A stretch of DNA of 64,000 nt from the NCBI GenBank assembly GCA_964036045.1, contig OZ038383.1:6278430-6342429 (forward strand). Direction: 5' to 3'. This DNA is from Eutreptiella sp. 'Long Island Sound 2002' (taxonomy: Eukaryota; Euglenozoa; Euglenophyceae; Eutreptiales; Eutreptiaceae). Under the pieces are notes generated by a model. It did not search any database and was not told where the DNA came from. It was given only the letters and a program-made list of their open reading frames with translations. Below, in pieces: positions 20,250 through 31,200 of the stretch; position 1 is the first letter of the stretch, and every line of letters begins with the position of its first letter. The position numbers and the translations under genes were made by a program.

Positions 20250-21240
20250 AAACCCCTGACAAATGGGAGCTATGCCCAAAATGAGGCCTGTAAATCCACT
20301 GCGCACGCCCCAAACTCTGCTGCAGGCGCCGCATACTGCAGACGCCACCGGACAATCGCAGCCAATGCGCCAGCAGGGCTTCCCATGCATTCCCCGCCGT
20401 CCGCAAGCTTCCCCCACCTAGGTCCACATCCTTCCCAAGCCAACCTAGGCACGTCACCGGCTCTAGTGTGCTCTTAGGGCTTATAAACCCACCCGTCGCA
20501 CGTAATTCCGCTATAGCCTACTCACGCACTCACGCTTTACACCGTCCCACAATAAGCACATCGTCCATGTGGATTAAAACCAACACTCCTACCAAACCAA
20601 TCTCCTCCAATAAACGCTCCAAGACCTTCGGGCACAAAATTGGACTATACTTCCAACCAAAAGGCAAACACTTGAAAGACAAAACTCCTCCCTCACCATC
20701 CAAAACACGGAAAGCGCCCCGGAAAGCCTCAGGGAGGTGCAGCGACCAAAAGCAGTTGCTAAGGTCAATATGGCACATACACAGCTCCTCATCCCGCCCC
20801 GCTCCGGGAGACCCAGCACCTCCCAGACCCGCCGGAGGCATGGGCCCGACCATAGAAGGAGGGCAGGAAAAATGATGAACCCTGCTCCGCCACTTGCGCC
20901 AACAGAGCCACGACCTCCACTGACGGAAGCGAAAACTTCTCTGGTTTCTTGGGCATGGCTCTATTCAGCGGCACCAAGTTCACTATCAGGCTACACTTAT
21001 CAAGCGTCTTAGGAATGGCGGAAACCCCCCCTCGGACCTGCTGACCCCGGCGGGAGGGGGAACAACAAATTCTGACCTCGCAAAGCATGCAACATCACCA
21101 CCGCCTCGTCCGACGGGGGTCCAACGCCAGAAAACTGGCAACTTGCTACCGACGCAAAAGACTCTGGCACATGATGCTCCCAAATATCAGCCGGGGTAGG
21201 TATTTTCCCCACCAGCCCGAAACCCCTGCGCAACACTTCT
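20250..21240 (-). pseudogene. Element X reverse transcriptase, copy A
   Basis: RT motifs lie in several minus-strand frames. They are CSLIVNLVPLNRAMPK and FSLPSVEV (fingers), CHIDLSNCFWSLHLPEAF (motif A), CLPFGWKYSPILCPKVL (motif B), LIHMDDVLIVG (motif C, MDD) and GGFISPKSTLEP with WLGKDVDL (thumb). An RNase-H-proximal stretch LGRAQWIYRPHFG follows. A TGA sits between 'GRCKA' and 'VRE', and copy B has the same TGA. Copy A also has a TAG where B has CAG, and other frames are shifted. The 'LPFGWKYSP' type of RT and its partner tyrosine recombinase suggest a DIRS-like element. RNase H is truncated at the S repeat. Confidence 0.8.
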
Positions 21241-21249
21241 TCCCTGACA

Positions 21250-22022
21250 GCTTCGGCGACGTGGAATCATGAAGCAAGGATTCCCACACTCCTAAATCCA
21301 GGGAGGACAGAGCCGCAGTGATTAAGGGCAAGAAAGCCGGTTGCCGGAGGTCTCTAGCCGGGTCCACCCCCTATTCCGGGAATTGGATCAGGCGCCGCTC
21401 CAACACCCCCGGCAGTGCCCTTGGAAGGCAAGCACGCAGATTTCTCAACCACACATCCCATTCACCACACCGCAGGCGCTCCCGAGCCCACCGACCCACC
21501 TCCAACACGGCGGGAAACTGCCGCTCGGGCAGCCGCACCCACATGGTTTGCTGGGCCTGCTGCCTTCCTCAGCCCCAAGACAGACGCGGCAGCATCCGTC
21601 TTGTGTCCCGCGATGCGGAGCCGCCGGATAGAAGATGTGACTGCTAATGGGGGGGGGGGTTCAGCATCGACGTCGATGACCTCCTCTCTCCCCTTGTACT
21701 CGCCTCCACGCTCAAACCCCGAGCACCCCTCGACAACGGCAACGGCCAGAGGGGCACTTGGGATCCTTGCGCTCGCACCCACGACGGGTCTCTCTCCTCG
21801 TCTCTCTCCACCACCTTGCTCAACAGGTTGGCTATCTCCTTGGTCCTATTTGTCCCCTCGCTGATTGCGCCCTGCCTTGGACTCGGTGTCTGCATCCCCA
21901 CCTCTCCACCCTCTGAGGTCTTCTTCTGGCCCCACGTCTTCATCCTGCACACAGAGGGCCAGTAGCCCCCCTGGAAAGATATCTTTAAGGGACAAAACTC
22001 TCCACTCCCACTGCATGTCCCC
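21250..22022 (-). pseudogene. Element X region between recombinase and RT, copy A
   Basis: Minus-strand coding remnants in several frames, with little homology I can name. A Glu/Arg-rich helical stretch (EIANLLSKVVERDEERD) and RRLRIAGHKTDAAASVLGL are shared with copy B. Position suggests the N-terminal part of the RT polyprotein. A run of 11 G (21,649-21,659) marks the site where copy B carries its 1.06-kb insertion. Confidence 0.5.
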
Positions 22023-22997
22023 TTAGGCACCAGGCCACTGCAGCTCCAGGTTGTCTGTCACAACAAAGTCGTCCGGGGCGTCGCCGTAGTGGGCCGCCAC
22101 CGACTCAGACATCCAGCGACCCCAGTAGGCAAGCCATCGGACCGGTAACCCCAACCAGCGCCAGGCTGCCAACCCACCCTACCTCCACGCGTGCCATCGC
22201 GCGTGGGCGCTTGCGCGGCCGCTGAGGGCGGTTGCCATGACCATCTGGAGGTAGGCGGACCCTTGCGGGCAGACGTGCACCAAGGGGACCGCGGACGTGG
22301 ACCCCTCACCGCCGAACCATCGGAACCACAACCTGCCATAGCTCCCCTTCCTTTGCTTGACGAAGTGTGGGTCACACTTGCCGGTGTGAGACCCCAATCC
22401 CCGGCTGCAGGATCCTCCATGCCTGACCGGGGCTGCCTCGCCCACCCGTAGCAGGCAGGTGAACGATGGGACGGCCATTCCGTATACCGTCCACTGTGCC
22501 CTGCCATCACACGCCAACGCGAAAGCCCTGAGCTCCTCAAGTGCCGCGTACGGGCGGGCCACTGCTTGAGACGTCGACCACTTTGGACACCTCCAAACCA
22601 TGCCGGTGACGAACTCTGGTAGCCATCCCATCTCCCCCAGTGTCCGCAGTGTGGATACCGCCCCCTGGACGAAAGTCATGGAGTACGCCAGCCCCCATAG
22701 CTGGAAGAGGTACCTACCAGCGTCGGTTTCCAATTCGGCGATCGGCGTGTAGCCGACCGAGAGGGCCATTTTCCTGCAGTGGGTACAGCATGTACCCATT
22801 GTGCTCTTCGTCTAGGAGGATGCTTGTAGAGCATCCACGGAGGTGATCCCGTCCTCCTTCCACAACCGCCGCCACACTGCCCATACCAGACACCAGATCA
22901 CGTCGAGTTGGCCGGCTGCAAGACCACCACGCCTTTTCGGGGCTCGGGCTCCGCGCGCCCCACTGGGCAGCGCCCCCATCAGTAGACCCCTGGGCAC
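22023..22997 (-). pseudogene. Element X tyrosine recombinase, copy A
   Basis: One continuous frame, interrupted only by TAG at 22,812-22,814 and 22,179-22,181. The catalytic boxes of tyrosine recombinases are visible: box I Arg in FTCLLRVGEA, the HxxR motif HAWR (just before the second TAG), then a stretch ending AYWGRWMSESVAAHY with the presumed nucleophilic Tyr. These enzymes integrate DIRS-like retroelements through a circular DNA intermediate without target duplication. The frame overlaps the end of the gag-like frame by about 18 nt in another phase. Both TAGs are shared with copy B, so they predate the duplication. Confidence 0.78.
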
Positions 22998-24064
22998 TCG
23001 TTAAACCAGTGGTGCTTCACGCCCCGCCCGGCGTTCTGGCACACACAACATGCTGTCACTGGCGCGCACGCAACATCCATTGGCTCCGTGCCCAGCTTCG
23101 TCGTGTACAACCTGTGATCTCCCTCCATCCGGACCTTGGCCTTCATGGCCACCAGCCTGCGCGCCACCACCTCTTCCTCTGCAGCCCCTGTACAACCTTG
23201 CCATCTCGCGGGTAGACCGGGATCTTCGTCCTCCGCCTCCCGCTGGTCAACCAGTCCTTTGGGGTCGAGACCCCTTTTACAACGGTAGGCTGACAAGGAC
23301 GTCACTGTTAACGTCCAGACCGCCAGGACGAAGGCCCTCGGTCGGTCCGTCTGCTCATCATTCATGGATTCTAGACACCAGGCTTCGCTGTCTACGGCAT
23401 GAGAGTCCATAACAGGGGCCAAATCATCCAGCTTGACATCGGTGAACTTCTCCTTATCCCGAAAGCTCGACAAATACTCGTGGCCGGGCACCTCTCTGCG
23501 CCACAGCGGCGTGGACAGCACCAACAGGCTGGCATAGACCCACTGGAGTTTGGTATCCGGCTCCCAAATTTTCAGCAACTCAGCCTTGTACAACGGGGGC
23601 ACCCTCGCCATTTTCCTGTTTGCCGCGGCCTAGGACTTTGCGCTCACCTCCGCCAACTCCTTGCGCAGCCCCTCCGTGGCCATACGCCGGTCGTCCACGA
23701 GTTTCTTCAACTTTTGCAGTTCTGGTGTGGCGTTCTGGGGTGGCGCGGACTTCACGAAGCCCACTCCCTCTACATTGATGCTGCACGGCGCCATAAAGCA
23801 AAAATCCCCGATCATTTTCGGTAGACCCACCTCACTGTCCACCGGTACCCCAAACTTCTTCACAAATGTGTCCTCCCATTCTTTTCTGGTGTCCATCAAC
23901 ATCGACAGTGCCATTTTAACCTTCGACGTCGCCCTTGCGATTTCGATGAGCTTAGGCCACGCTAACTGCCCACCCCCTACCCACAGGCTGGGCTCCGCGG
24001 GGCCATACTGGCCCCTTGTGAGTACACCCAAAAACAGGGTATGAATTCTGCACCTAGGGGACAC
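22979..24064 (-). pseudogene. Element X gag-like protein, copy A
   Basis: Two minus-strand segments lie in one frame, separated by TAG at 23,630-23,632 (TCC-TAG-GCC). The first (to 24,064) has EWEDTFVKKFGVPVDSEVG and a coiled-coil-like LQKLKKLVDDRRM...LRKELAEV. The second (210 codons, ATG at 23,611) has YKAELLKIWEPD, a Trp/Leu-rich region, and a C-terminal zinc-knuckle-like CCVCQNAGRGVKHHWFNECP. Position ahead of the recombinase and RT supports a gag role. A third, partial copy lies at 51,945-52,315 on the plus strand. Confidence 0.6.
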
Positions 24065-24069
24065 CTTGC

Positions 24070-24603
24070 ACCTGGTAGGAAAAAATGAGTATCTCTATTT
24101 ATCTGAAATGCTATTGTCATGTAACCACACCCCAGAGGTCAAAACACAATAAGCATGCATGCGCACTGGAAAGGCAGCGGAAGAAAGTAGGTTTCTGGAA
24201 TACAACAAACCTTTCCAGTGTTACACACAAATGTATCATCCATCGAGGTGATGCAGTGCAAGAAGTAGGATAGCACACCCTTGGCAAAGATTGATGCACC
24301 ACGTGTGTGCCCAATAACTGTCAATTGACAGTCACTCAAATTCATGCATCATAATCGAGGTCTCTATTTGCCATTGTTGAGACCTTTGGGCGAAATTTTT
24401 TCCGGCTTTACGAAAATGAAAAAACAAACCGTGCATTCCGCAAAATACCTGAACTTGGGCGAAATTTCTTCCAACTTTAGTAAAACACAAAAAAATAGTG
24501 CGCAAAGAATCAATAGTATCTGCAGACACAGCGCAGAACGACATTCACAGGTGTAACAAGGAAAACATACAACACAACTGTCAAAGCACACACCATTGTC
24601 ATT
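24070..24603 (-). other. Spacer between element X and gene U, unit A
   Basis: Non-coding sequence conserved in unit B (45,860-46,420). It contains two degenerate copies of the GGGCGAAATTTC palindrome (24,385-24,405 and 24,455-24,474). Confidence 0.6.
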
Positions 24604-24691
24604 CTAGCGCCGCTTCCTCAGGCCAGGTGCCTTTGGTTTGGCACCCTTTCCAGTAAACTGCCCACCATTTGCTTGTGGTGCCTGGTCACCA
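24604..24691 (-). pseudogene. Gene U, C-terminal end cut off by Chromo-II
   Basis: The last ~29 codons of gene U, basic and ending APGLRKRR before TAG (24,604-24,606). They were separated from the rest of the gene (35,796 onwards) by the Chromo-II insertion. The uninterrupted sequence is seen in unit B at 46,421-46,520. Confidence 0.75.
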
Positions 24692-25416
24692 AGTAAGAAA
24701 AAGTCACTGCCATGTCTTTCTTGGAGGGCTTGATCCAGGCTAAGCCCCCCTTAAAACCCTTTGTTCATGCTGAGACAAACTTAAGTGTTTTTATCTCTCT
24801 TTTGTTGCCTAAAGTACACTTTCTCAAAGTAACTAGGGTTGTGACCCTAGCCCCCCCCATGAAGTTCACCCCTACCACTCAACTGAGCGGAGGTACCTTC
24901 CTTCATGGAGGTCATACCAAAATAAATCAGGCATTCCATGCTTGTGGGCCTTGGAGGTTAAGCCTAAGTGGTCTCCCACCCCAAGACCCCTATACTCAAT
25001 TGATTCTACCACTTATTGTGGTCCTACTTTGTAACTGTTTCTGAATGCAGTTGCTTGGCCAAGTCATTTTCTGTGTGGTCCTGACATCTATGCCCCTCAG
25101 TCCTAACCAGCACCATTTCACCCAAAAGAGTGCACATGAAGTGCCTATTGCAACCTCTGAGGCTAGAGTCTGACTAATTTTCATTTAAAACCTTTTGCTT
25201 TATCCATTTGTGATTGAATCTATGTTCATATACCTGCTTTGTCTATCTGCAGCCCTTCTGTGTTACACTGGATTCCAAAACCAATCATTGATTTCATTGA
25301 TTCGATCCATATTCAGTCCTTGCTCTACTTGCTGCTTTGGTTTGGGGTTTTCAAGTACAAAACCAACTTGCAGGAATACATCAAAAGACCTAGGGCATAA
25401 TTCAAGGACATCTTTC
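24692..25416 (+). repeat. 5' LTR of Chromo-II
   Basis: 725 bp beginning AGTAAGAAAAAG and ending ACATCTTTC, about 99.3% identical to 35,071-35,795. It lacks canonical TG/CA ends. A 110-codon frame inside the LTR (24,712-25,044) is present in both copies but has no recognisable domain. Confidence 0.93.
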
Positions 25417-25427
25417 CGGTAGCAGAG
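25417..25427 (+). promoter_or_regulatory. Primer-binding site of Chromo-II
   Basis: CGGTAGCAGAG follows the LTR directly. It matches 10 of 11 bases of the initiator-methionine-tRNA complement also used by Chromo-I. Confidence 0.8.
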
Positions 25428-25495
25428 ACAGTCCCTTGAGACCTTTTGAACCGACCCTGAGAAGTGCAGAACAAAAGCTCAACAACAAGTCCATA

Positions 25496-27670
25496 ATGTC
25501 CACACCAAGTGTAAGGACCTGGCCTATCCGAACTGTCCAAGTACAAATGGGCAGTGTGGTCCACCCAATGAGTGAACCACCACACCGAGCACCACATCAC
25601 CTCAGTGGCGCATCTGGGTCCCAAGGAGATCCAGAACGCAGAAGGGCGGAGAAGAATAAAGGCCTTACCACCGAGGCCTTAGCAGCACACGGTGGAGACA
25701 GCTTCAGTCACCTCCACAGACGTGTGGCTGCTTCAGTATCACGATCCAATTGCCCAGCTTCATCCTCAACTGCCATTGAAGGACCTGAGGAATATGAGAA
25801 GCTGAAGATGAAGATGGATGAGTACATCATGCACGATGAGTACTACAAATCCATCCGTGGGGAAGATGGAGAGGAACCACTGGCTGCACATGGGTCCAGA
25901 CCACGTACGGATCTAGGGTCCTACTCACACTCAGGCCCTCCGTCTACTGCATCCCTGCCAAGACGACTACGACCTGAGTACCCAACCCCAAGGGCTCCCA
26001 AAGTGGGCCCAACACAAGTCGAAGAACATCATCCAAGGCCAACCTACGGTGCCCTGGATCAAACGGCCGAGCTGCTGGCCAAATTCCTGTCTGGATCAGA
26101 AGATCCAGATGTGACGGCCTTATCAGAGGCCATTAAGGCTAAACTGGGTATTGCAGAACCCTTACCCAAGCCTGAGTTCCTCTCTCTCTCTCCAGGGCTG
26201 AGTACCCTGGCCGAAGATCTCAAGAGATCGAGGGTCTCAAGGCTGTTGCCTAAGGTTACCTGCCCCAGCCCCTTTCACCCCCGTGCCAGGACTGTGCCTA
26301 TGGCGGACCTACAGGACGTGCCTGTCACAGAGAGTGAGAGAAGAGGGCTGTCAGCCCTGGCCCCACTTGCCGGCGTGTCGCCTTCAGGCCTAACTCCGGG
26401 GGGTGGGAAGATGGGCAGACCAATTGCCCAGGCGAACATCCAGCTGGAACTGCCGGAGTTCGACCCTAAAAACCTGCCTGAATGGGCAGAAGAATTTGCG
26501 GAGTTCCTTTTGTTGACTGGCCAATCCCATGTGGATGTGGCCACCAAATGTTCACTGCTAAAACGCTCATGCAAAAAGAAATTTTTGCAAAAACAGGTCA
26601 AACAGATTGTGAAAACCTGTTCTACTTGGGCGGAGGTACTCCTGAGGTTAGGGAAAACATTCCCAGTCTATGAGACTGACCTCAGCGTACGCACACAAAT
26701 CGAGGAGCTACCTATGCTCCCGGAGTTTCCATCCGCTGCGCGAATTTCTGAGTATGTGTGCGACATGGAGTACTTATTTTCGAGGATGAATGTGGGCTCC
26801 TACGGAGCCACTGAGCCCCACCTGTGGCTCATGAGTAAGATCCCCCAGCGTACGTGGGATGATTGCCGCTCAACCTCTGAGAGGAAGAGCAGGACCCACT
26901 CGTATGATACACTGGTGGATCTCTTGATTGAGCTAGCTCTTGAGAGAGAGAACGACTCCCACATGGAGAAGTTCCTCAAGAAGCATTTGGGACGAGGTGG
27001 TACCCCTACCCCTGAACGTGGCGAAGGGAAGGGGCATAAAAATCCCACTAACACCAACCAGGGAGGCGGTAAAGGGAGGGGCAACCTACGTGCCATGAAC
27101 GAGGTTCCAACTGATGCAGGCACCCCCTCCCTGTTTTACTGCCGACCTGTCAATGACAAGGGGGGACCTTGTCATGCCTCTGACTGCGATCTCCGCAGTG
27201 GCTGTATGCTGCAGATGAAACGTCAGCAGCATACTAAAGATGGGAAAACTGTGACCCATCAGGACCCCTTCAGGTGTACCATCACCTGTGGTTACTGTGG
27301 CAAGCGTCGTCACTATGAGGACGAATGCCACATCAAGAAACGCGAGAGTGACAAACTCAAGCGTCAGGAGGCGGAGCGCCAGAAGAACCCGACGCCCGCC
27401 AGAAATCCCCCGAATGGGGATAGAGGTAAAGGAGGTGGCAAGGGGGGTGGTAAGACTGGACCCCCTAACCCCCAGAGGCGCTCATCAGCGCCCGTTGCTA
27501 CGCCTACTCCTGCTGCTACACCCGCTCCTGCCGCAGGTGTCCCCCAGAAGCGCCGCCAAGGGGATAACGCTACCCCTGAGGGGAATAATTCTAAGAAGAG
27601 GCGCTTGGCCTGGATGGCCAAGTCCCTCATGGCTGCAGGAGTGGATGTGAAATTCCCTGATGAGGAATAG
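25496..27670 (+). CDS. Chromo-II Gag
   Basis: Gag polyprotein, about 724 residues from the ATG at 25,496. The frame is open from about 25,436, but this is the first ATG. A disordered N-terminal third with several charged stretches precedes the capsid-like region near LELPEFDPKNLPEWAEEFA and ATKCSLLKRSCKKKFLQKQ. A Gly/Lys-rich segment follows, then a zinc knuckle CGYCGKRRHYEDEC (CX2CX4HX4C, about residue 600), a basic linker and a Pro/Ala-rich tail. It packages element RNA into virus-like particles. The terminal TAG (27,668-27,670) is followed by GGG and lies in frame with pol. Confidence 0.92.
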   Translation: MSTPSVRTWPIRTVQVQMGSVVHPMSEPPHRAPHHLSGASGSQGDPERRRAEKNKGLTTEALAAHGGDSFSHLHRRVAASVSRSNCPASSSTAIEGPEEYEKLKMKMDEYIMHDEYYKSIRGEDGEEPLAAHGSRPRTDLGSYSHSGPPSTASLPRRLRPEYPTPRAPKVGPTQVEEHHPRPTYGALDQTAELLAKFLSGSEDPDVTALSEAIKAKLGIAEPLPKPEFLSLSPGLSTLAEDLKRSRVSRLLPKVTCPSPFHPRARTVPMADLQDVPVTESERRGLSALAPLAGVSPSGLTPGGGKMGRPIAQANIQLELPEFDPKNLPEWAEEFAEFLLLTGQSHVDVATKCSLLKRSCKKKFLQKQVKQIVKTCSTWAEVLLRLGKTFPVYETDLSVRTQIEELPMLPEFPSAARISEYVCDMEYLFSRMNVGSYGATEPHLWLMSKIPQRTWDDCRSTSERKSRTHSYDTLVDLLIELALERENDSHMEKFLKKHLGRGGTPTPERGEGKGHKNPTNTNQGGGKGRGNLRAMNEVPTDAGTPSLFYCRPVNDKGGPCHASDCDLRSGCMLQMKRQQHTKDGKTVTHQDPFRCTITCGYCGKRRHYEDECHIKKRESDKLKRQEAERQKNPTPARNPPNGDRGKGGGKGGGKTGPPNPQRRSSAPVATPTPAATPAPAAGVPQKRRQGDNATPEGNNSKKRRLAWMAKSLMAAGVDVKFPDEE
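27668..27670 (+). promoter_or_regulatory. Gag/pol TAG of Chromo-II, candidate readthrough stop
   Basis: GAA-TAG-GGG-GGC. Pol follows in the same frame without an ATG near its start, so readthrough would give Gag-Pol directly. Chromo-I has the same arrangement and the same TAG-GGG context. Confidence 0.65.
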
Positions 27671-28270
27671 GGGGGCGGCTCCGAAGAGGAGGACTTGGTT
27701 TTCTGGATCCTCGTGAAAATTGGGGATCAAGTTTTTCGAGCAGTGCTTGATACCGGTGCAACACTTTCCATAGTGGCCCGGCGCCTGCTTAAAACTTTCA
27801 GGAAGACCAAGACTGTGGCCATAAGAGTAGGGGATGGGCGTACCATCCATTCCTTGGGGGGGCTCGATGTGACCATATGCCTGGGCGACGAAACTGTGAC
27901 CCAACAGTGCAGAGTGTTGGACACTGACGCCTTTGACATTGTCATTGGCACTGACTTTCTAAGAAGAAACCCCCAGGTTAAAATGCTGTCCCTACAGCGT
28001 CCTTACTCTTTGCACTGCGACTTTGGCAGTGGGCTATTCTCCGTTCCTTTGGAGCTGTCAGGACGAAAAGAGTCTGGGCTGCGCTACGCAGCCAAGACGA
28101 ACTATCGTACTGAAAACTACCAACTGGCCCGTCATGTTCTCGAAAATGGACTGGCGGCCCTTCAGGTAAACCTGGACGAGATCCAGGTGGAATTGTTTGC
28201 GAGCCAACAACAGCACATCATGCAGTTGTACTGCTCGAAACAAATGAACAATGCTTTCCGATTCTTCTGA
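27671..28270 (+). CDS. Chromo-II protease and start of Dam-like module
   Basis: In frame with gag after the TAG. The retropepsin active site is FRAVLDTGATLSIVARRLL (DTGA at 27,749-27,760) with a second conserved hydrophobic-Gly region (FDIVIGTDFLRRN). It processes Gag-Pol. The C-terminal ~40 codons (DEIQVELFASQQQHIMQLY) are the first strand of the Dam-like module, comparable to YDAFANRMNKRL in Chromo-I. A TGA at 28,268-28,270 cuts the module after 'FRFF', and the frame continues as KAMGLAYANPPF. A Trp (TGG) at this place would fit the Dam family, so the TGA is probably a recent mutation. Confidence 0.88.
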   Translation, partial: GGGSEEEDLVFWILVKIGDQVFRAVLDTGATLSIVARRLLKTFRKTKTVAIRVGDGRTIHSLGGLDVTICLGDETVTQQCRVLDTDAFDIVIGTDFLRRNPQVKMLSLQRPYSLHCDFGSGLFSVPLELSGRKESGLRYAAKTNYRTENYQLARHVLENGLAALQVNLDEIQVELFASQQQHIMQLYCSKQMNNAFRFF

Positions 28271-28276
28271 AAAGCA

Positions 28277-31200
28277 ATGGGCCTAGCGTATGCTAACCCT
28301 CCCTTCTCCCTGCTCGCGAAGGTTCTAACCAAGATCGCTTATGAGGGAGGAAGGGTTGTTATGTGCACCCCTGACTGGGGTTGCTCTGGTGAACATGCTT
28401 ACTGGCGCCGTATGCTTGACCGAATGACCGTGGGAAGAGTGCAACCCCCCGAAGGCCCCATCTATGTGCCTGAGGACTCAGACACAGCTATGCAGGCCCC
28501 TGAGTGGGCCAGTTTCCTGTCCATCATCGATGGATCTCTCAATCCTGTACCCCTGTGTGACCTGGACCAGGTGCTACTAAAAGAGGTCATGGCCGAAAAT
28601 CGTGGCCTGACCCTTTATGATCTCAAAAATCGATCTCCTGAGCACCTATCTGCCACACTTACAGGGTGTGAGTCTCCTGATGACTATCTGGAACCTGCAG
28701 CTGTAAAAGAGGATGCTGACGACCAACTGTCTGAGATTGCCAGCACTATTCCCTCTGTTGATCCCAGCTGTGTTGACCTAAAACATAGTGCTTTCCTGGC
28801 CCAGCTGTTGCTAGAGGAGGTAGATCTAGAGTCAACCTCTGAACCCGCTTCCTCTGTTGGGAAACCAGTGCTACACATGCAGCCTGTGCACACAGGTGAA
28901 CCCGTGGCCCGGAGTACTGATGCTCTGGCACGGCCTGCTGCTAATAACATGCCCTTGTCTGAGCATGACACTCAAGAACTACCACGGCTGCTGTACCTGA
29001 AGGCCGAAGGTATTGAGCGCCAAGAGCGGCTGCAATACCTCAGACAGACCTGGAAATACTCCATCTGGTCTGAGGAGGACGATGAGTCCTTTACGCTGCC
29101 TGATCCTGAGATACCTCTAGTGTACTCTCTACACTATGGGCAGCAATGTCCCCCTGAGTGGGACGATGGTACTGTACCTGCCGAAACTGCTGATCGGCAT
29201 AAAAAGAAAGAACATGGAAAAAGCAACCTCCATGCTGAGGAGGATTTCCTTCAGAAAGTCGAGAGTCTTAACCTTGACCCCCGCCTGAAGAAACTGCTTA
29301 TAACCTATGAGGAGGTGTTCGGCGCCTTGCCGCCTCCCCTATCTTGCAAAAAACTGGTCCAGATGGACCTGAAATTGAAACCAGAATTTGAAAAGACGCG
29401 AGTGAGGCGTCGTCCCTATCCCGCTCCACAGGAACAGGTTGAAGAAATCGAGCGCCAGATCCAAGAATGCATTGATGCTGGCCTCGTTGAGGAGTACAAA
29501 CATGGGGACTATCCCCATCACTGCAGCCCCTGTTTCCTTGTTGCTAAACCAGGGTCGACTGCTCTACGTCTTGTTGTAGACTATGGTGAGGTCAACAAGA
29601 AAACCCAGAACCACTCAGGGAGTATTCCTAACATGGAAAACACCCTGGAGCGTATTGCCAAATGCAGGTATAAGACCAAAATGGACAAACGCTCTGGTTT
29701 CTGGCAGGTTGACCTAACCGCCGCAGCTCAGGAGCTGCTTGCCTTTATATTTCCTAAGGGTCGTGTCTTCAAGTGGAAGGTTATGCCTTTCGGGGTGGCT
29801 AACGCCCCAGCGGTCTTCCAGGAGCTTATGAACAAAATTTTGTACATACTGAGGCACAGGCCTCTAGTACAAGAGTTGATTTCTCGGGGTGCAGAAATGG
29901 AGGCTCACATCGACGACGTGAGTTTGGGTACTAATACCAAAGAGGACCATGTCCTTCTCCTCCGTGAATTCTTCACTGTCTGTCAAGAAAACCATCTCCG
30001 AATCAAACTCCAAAAATGCGAGTTTATGAAAGAGGAGATGGAGTATTTGGGTTTCGACGTGGGGTATGGCTGGTGGAAACCAGCCGCGTCTAAGATGCAG
30101 CCCCTACAGGACATGCAGATTCGCGATGACCCTAAGAAGGGTCCACACGATGTGAGGAGTTTTGTGGGCGCCTGTAATTTCTATCGGCGTCACATCCACA
30201 ATTTTACTTACTCCTCTGCACCCCTCACTGACCTAATCAAGAAAACTACTCGCTGGAGGTGGACCTCCAGAGAGGAAGAGTGTTTCCAGGAGTTGAAGAA
30301 GAAGATTGCCTCCTCCAATTGCCTGGGAGTTCCCCGCCCTGAGGGCGAGATAGTCCTGATCACTGATGCCAGTGATGTAGGGGGGGGAGGTACGATCTAC
30401 CAATGGCAGGAGCTTAACCCCGCTGAGCTAACCCACTGCCATTATCGTACTACTGGACTGAACCGTGATGGTTCGTTGAAACATGACTATCCTACCAGTG
30501 AGTGGCGACTGGTGCCACTGGGACACTGGAATTGGAAGTGGAATCAAGCGCGTTCCAACTACAGCACCTATGACCAGGAACTCCTGGCCGGTATGTTGGT
30601 GCTATCTTCACAATCCCGACTCCTGGGGTCTAACCCTATTGTCTGGCTGTGTGACCAGGAGCCTGTGAAGTCTTTTCAGAAGGGCCCACCACCAGAAAAA
30701 GCGAAGCTAAAACGGTGGTGGACTTACCTGAGCCAGTTCAGGCTGACAGTGCATCATATCCCCGGTATTAAGAATGAACTTTCTGACTATATATCGCGCA
30801 ACAACTTCGATGCGCTTATTGGTGAGAGCTCTGAGGCACTCGCCAAAGAGGCTTTCCAGCGTATGGATGTCCAGCTTGACCTGTCCATGCGCACTGCTGG
30901 AATCCTGGAGGGTTGGAGTCTAACCGACTATCAGTCAGAGTATGAAGAAATTCTCCAAACCCTCAACACTGGTCTCGAACCCCGTGTCATTGACGGGCAC
31001 CAGTGGTATAAAAACAATCAGTACCTCTTCTACGAGGACCGAATTGTGGTGCCTGAGGCACGACTGGATGGGTGCCTACAGTGGTCCCATCTCAGTTCTG
31101 GTCACACTGGCGCTAATCGCTCAGTGGACTTCTTCCGTGAGTGTTTCTACTCTAGTCTAACCCTGACTGAACTGAGGTCGCGTATGCAGACCATTGTGGA

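Noticed and set aside
22191-23824. Plus-strand frames opposite element X
   Set aside because: Composition is typical of antisense translation. The minus frames carry the recombinase and gag motifs.
24712-25044. A 110-codon frame inside both Chromo-II LTRs
   Set aside because: Identical in both LTRs only because LTRs are identical. No domain, and LTR frames of this size occur by chance.
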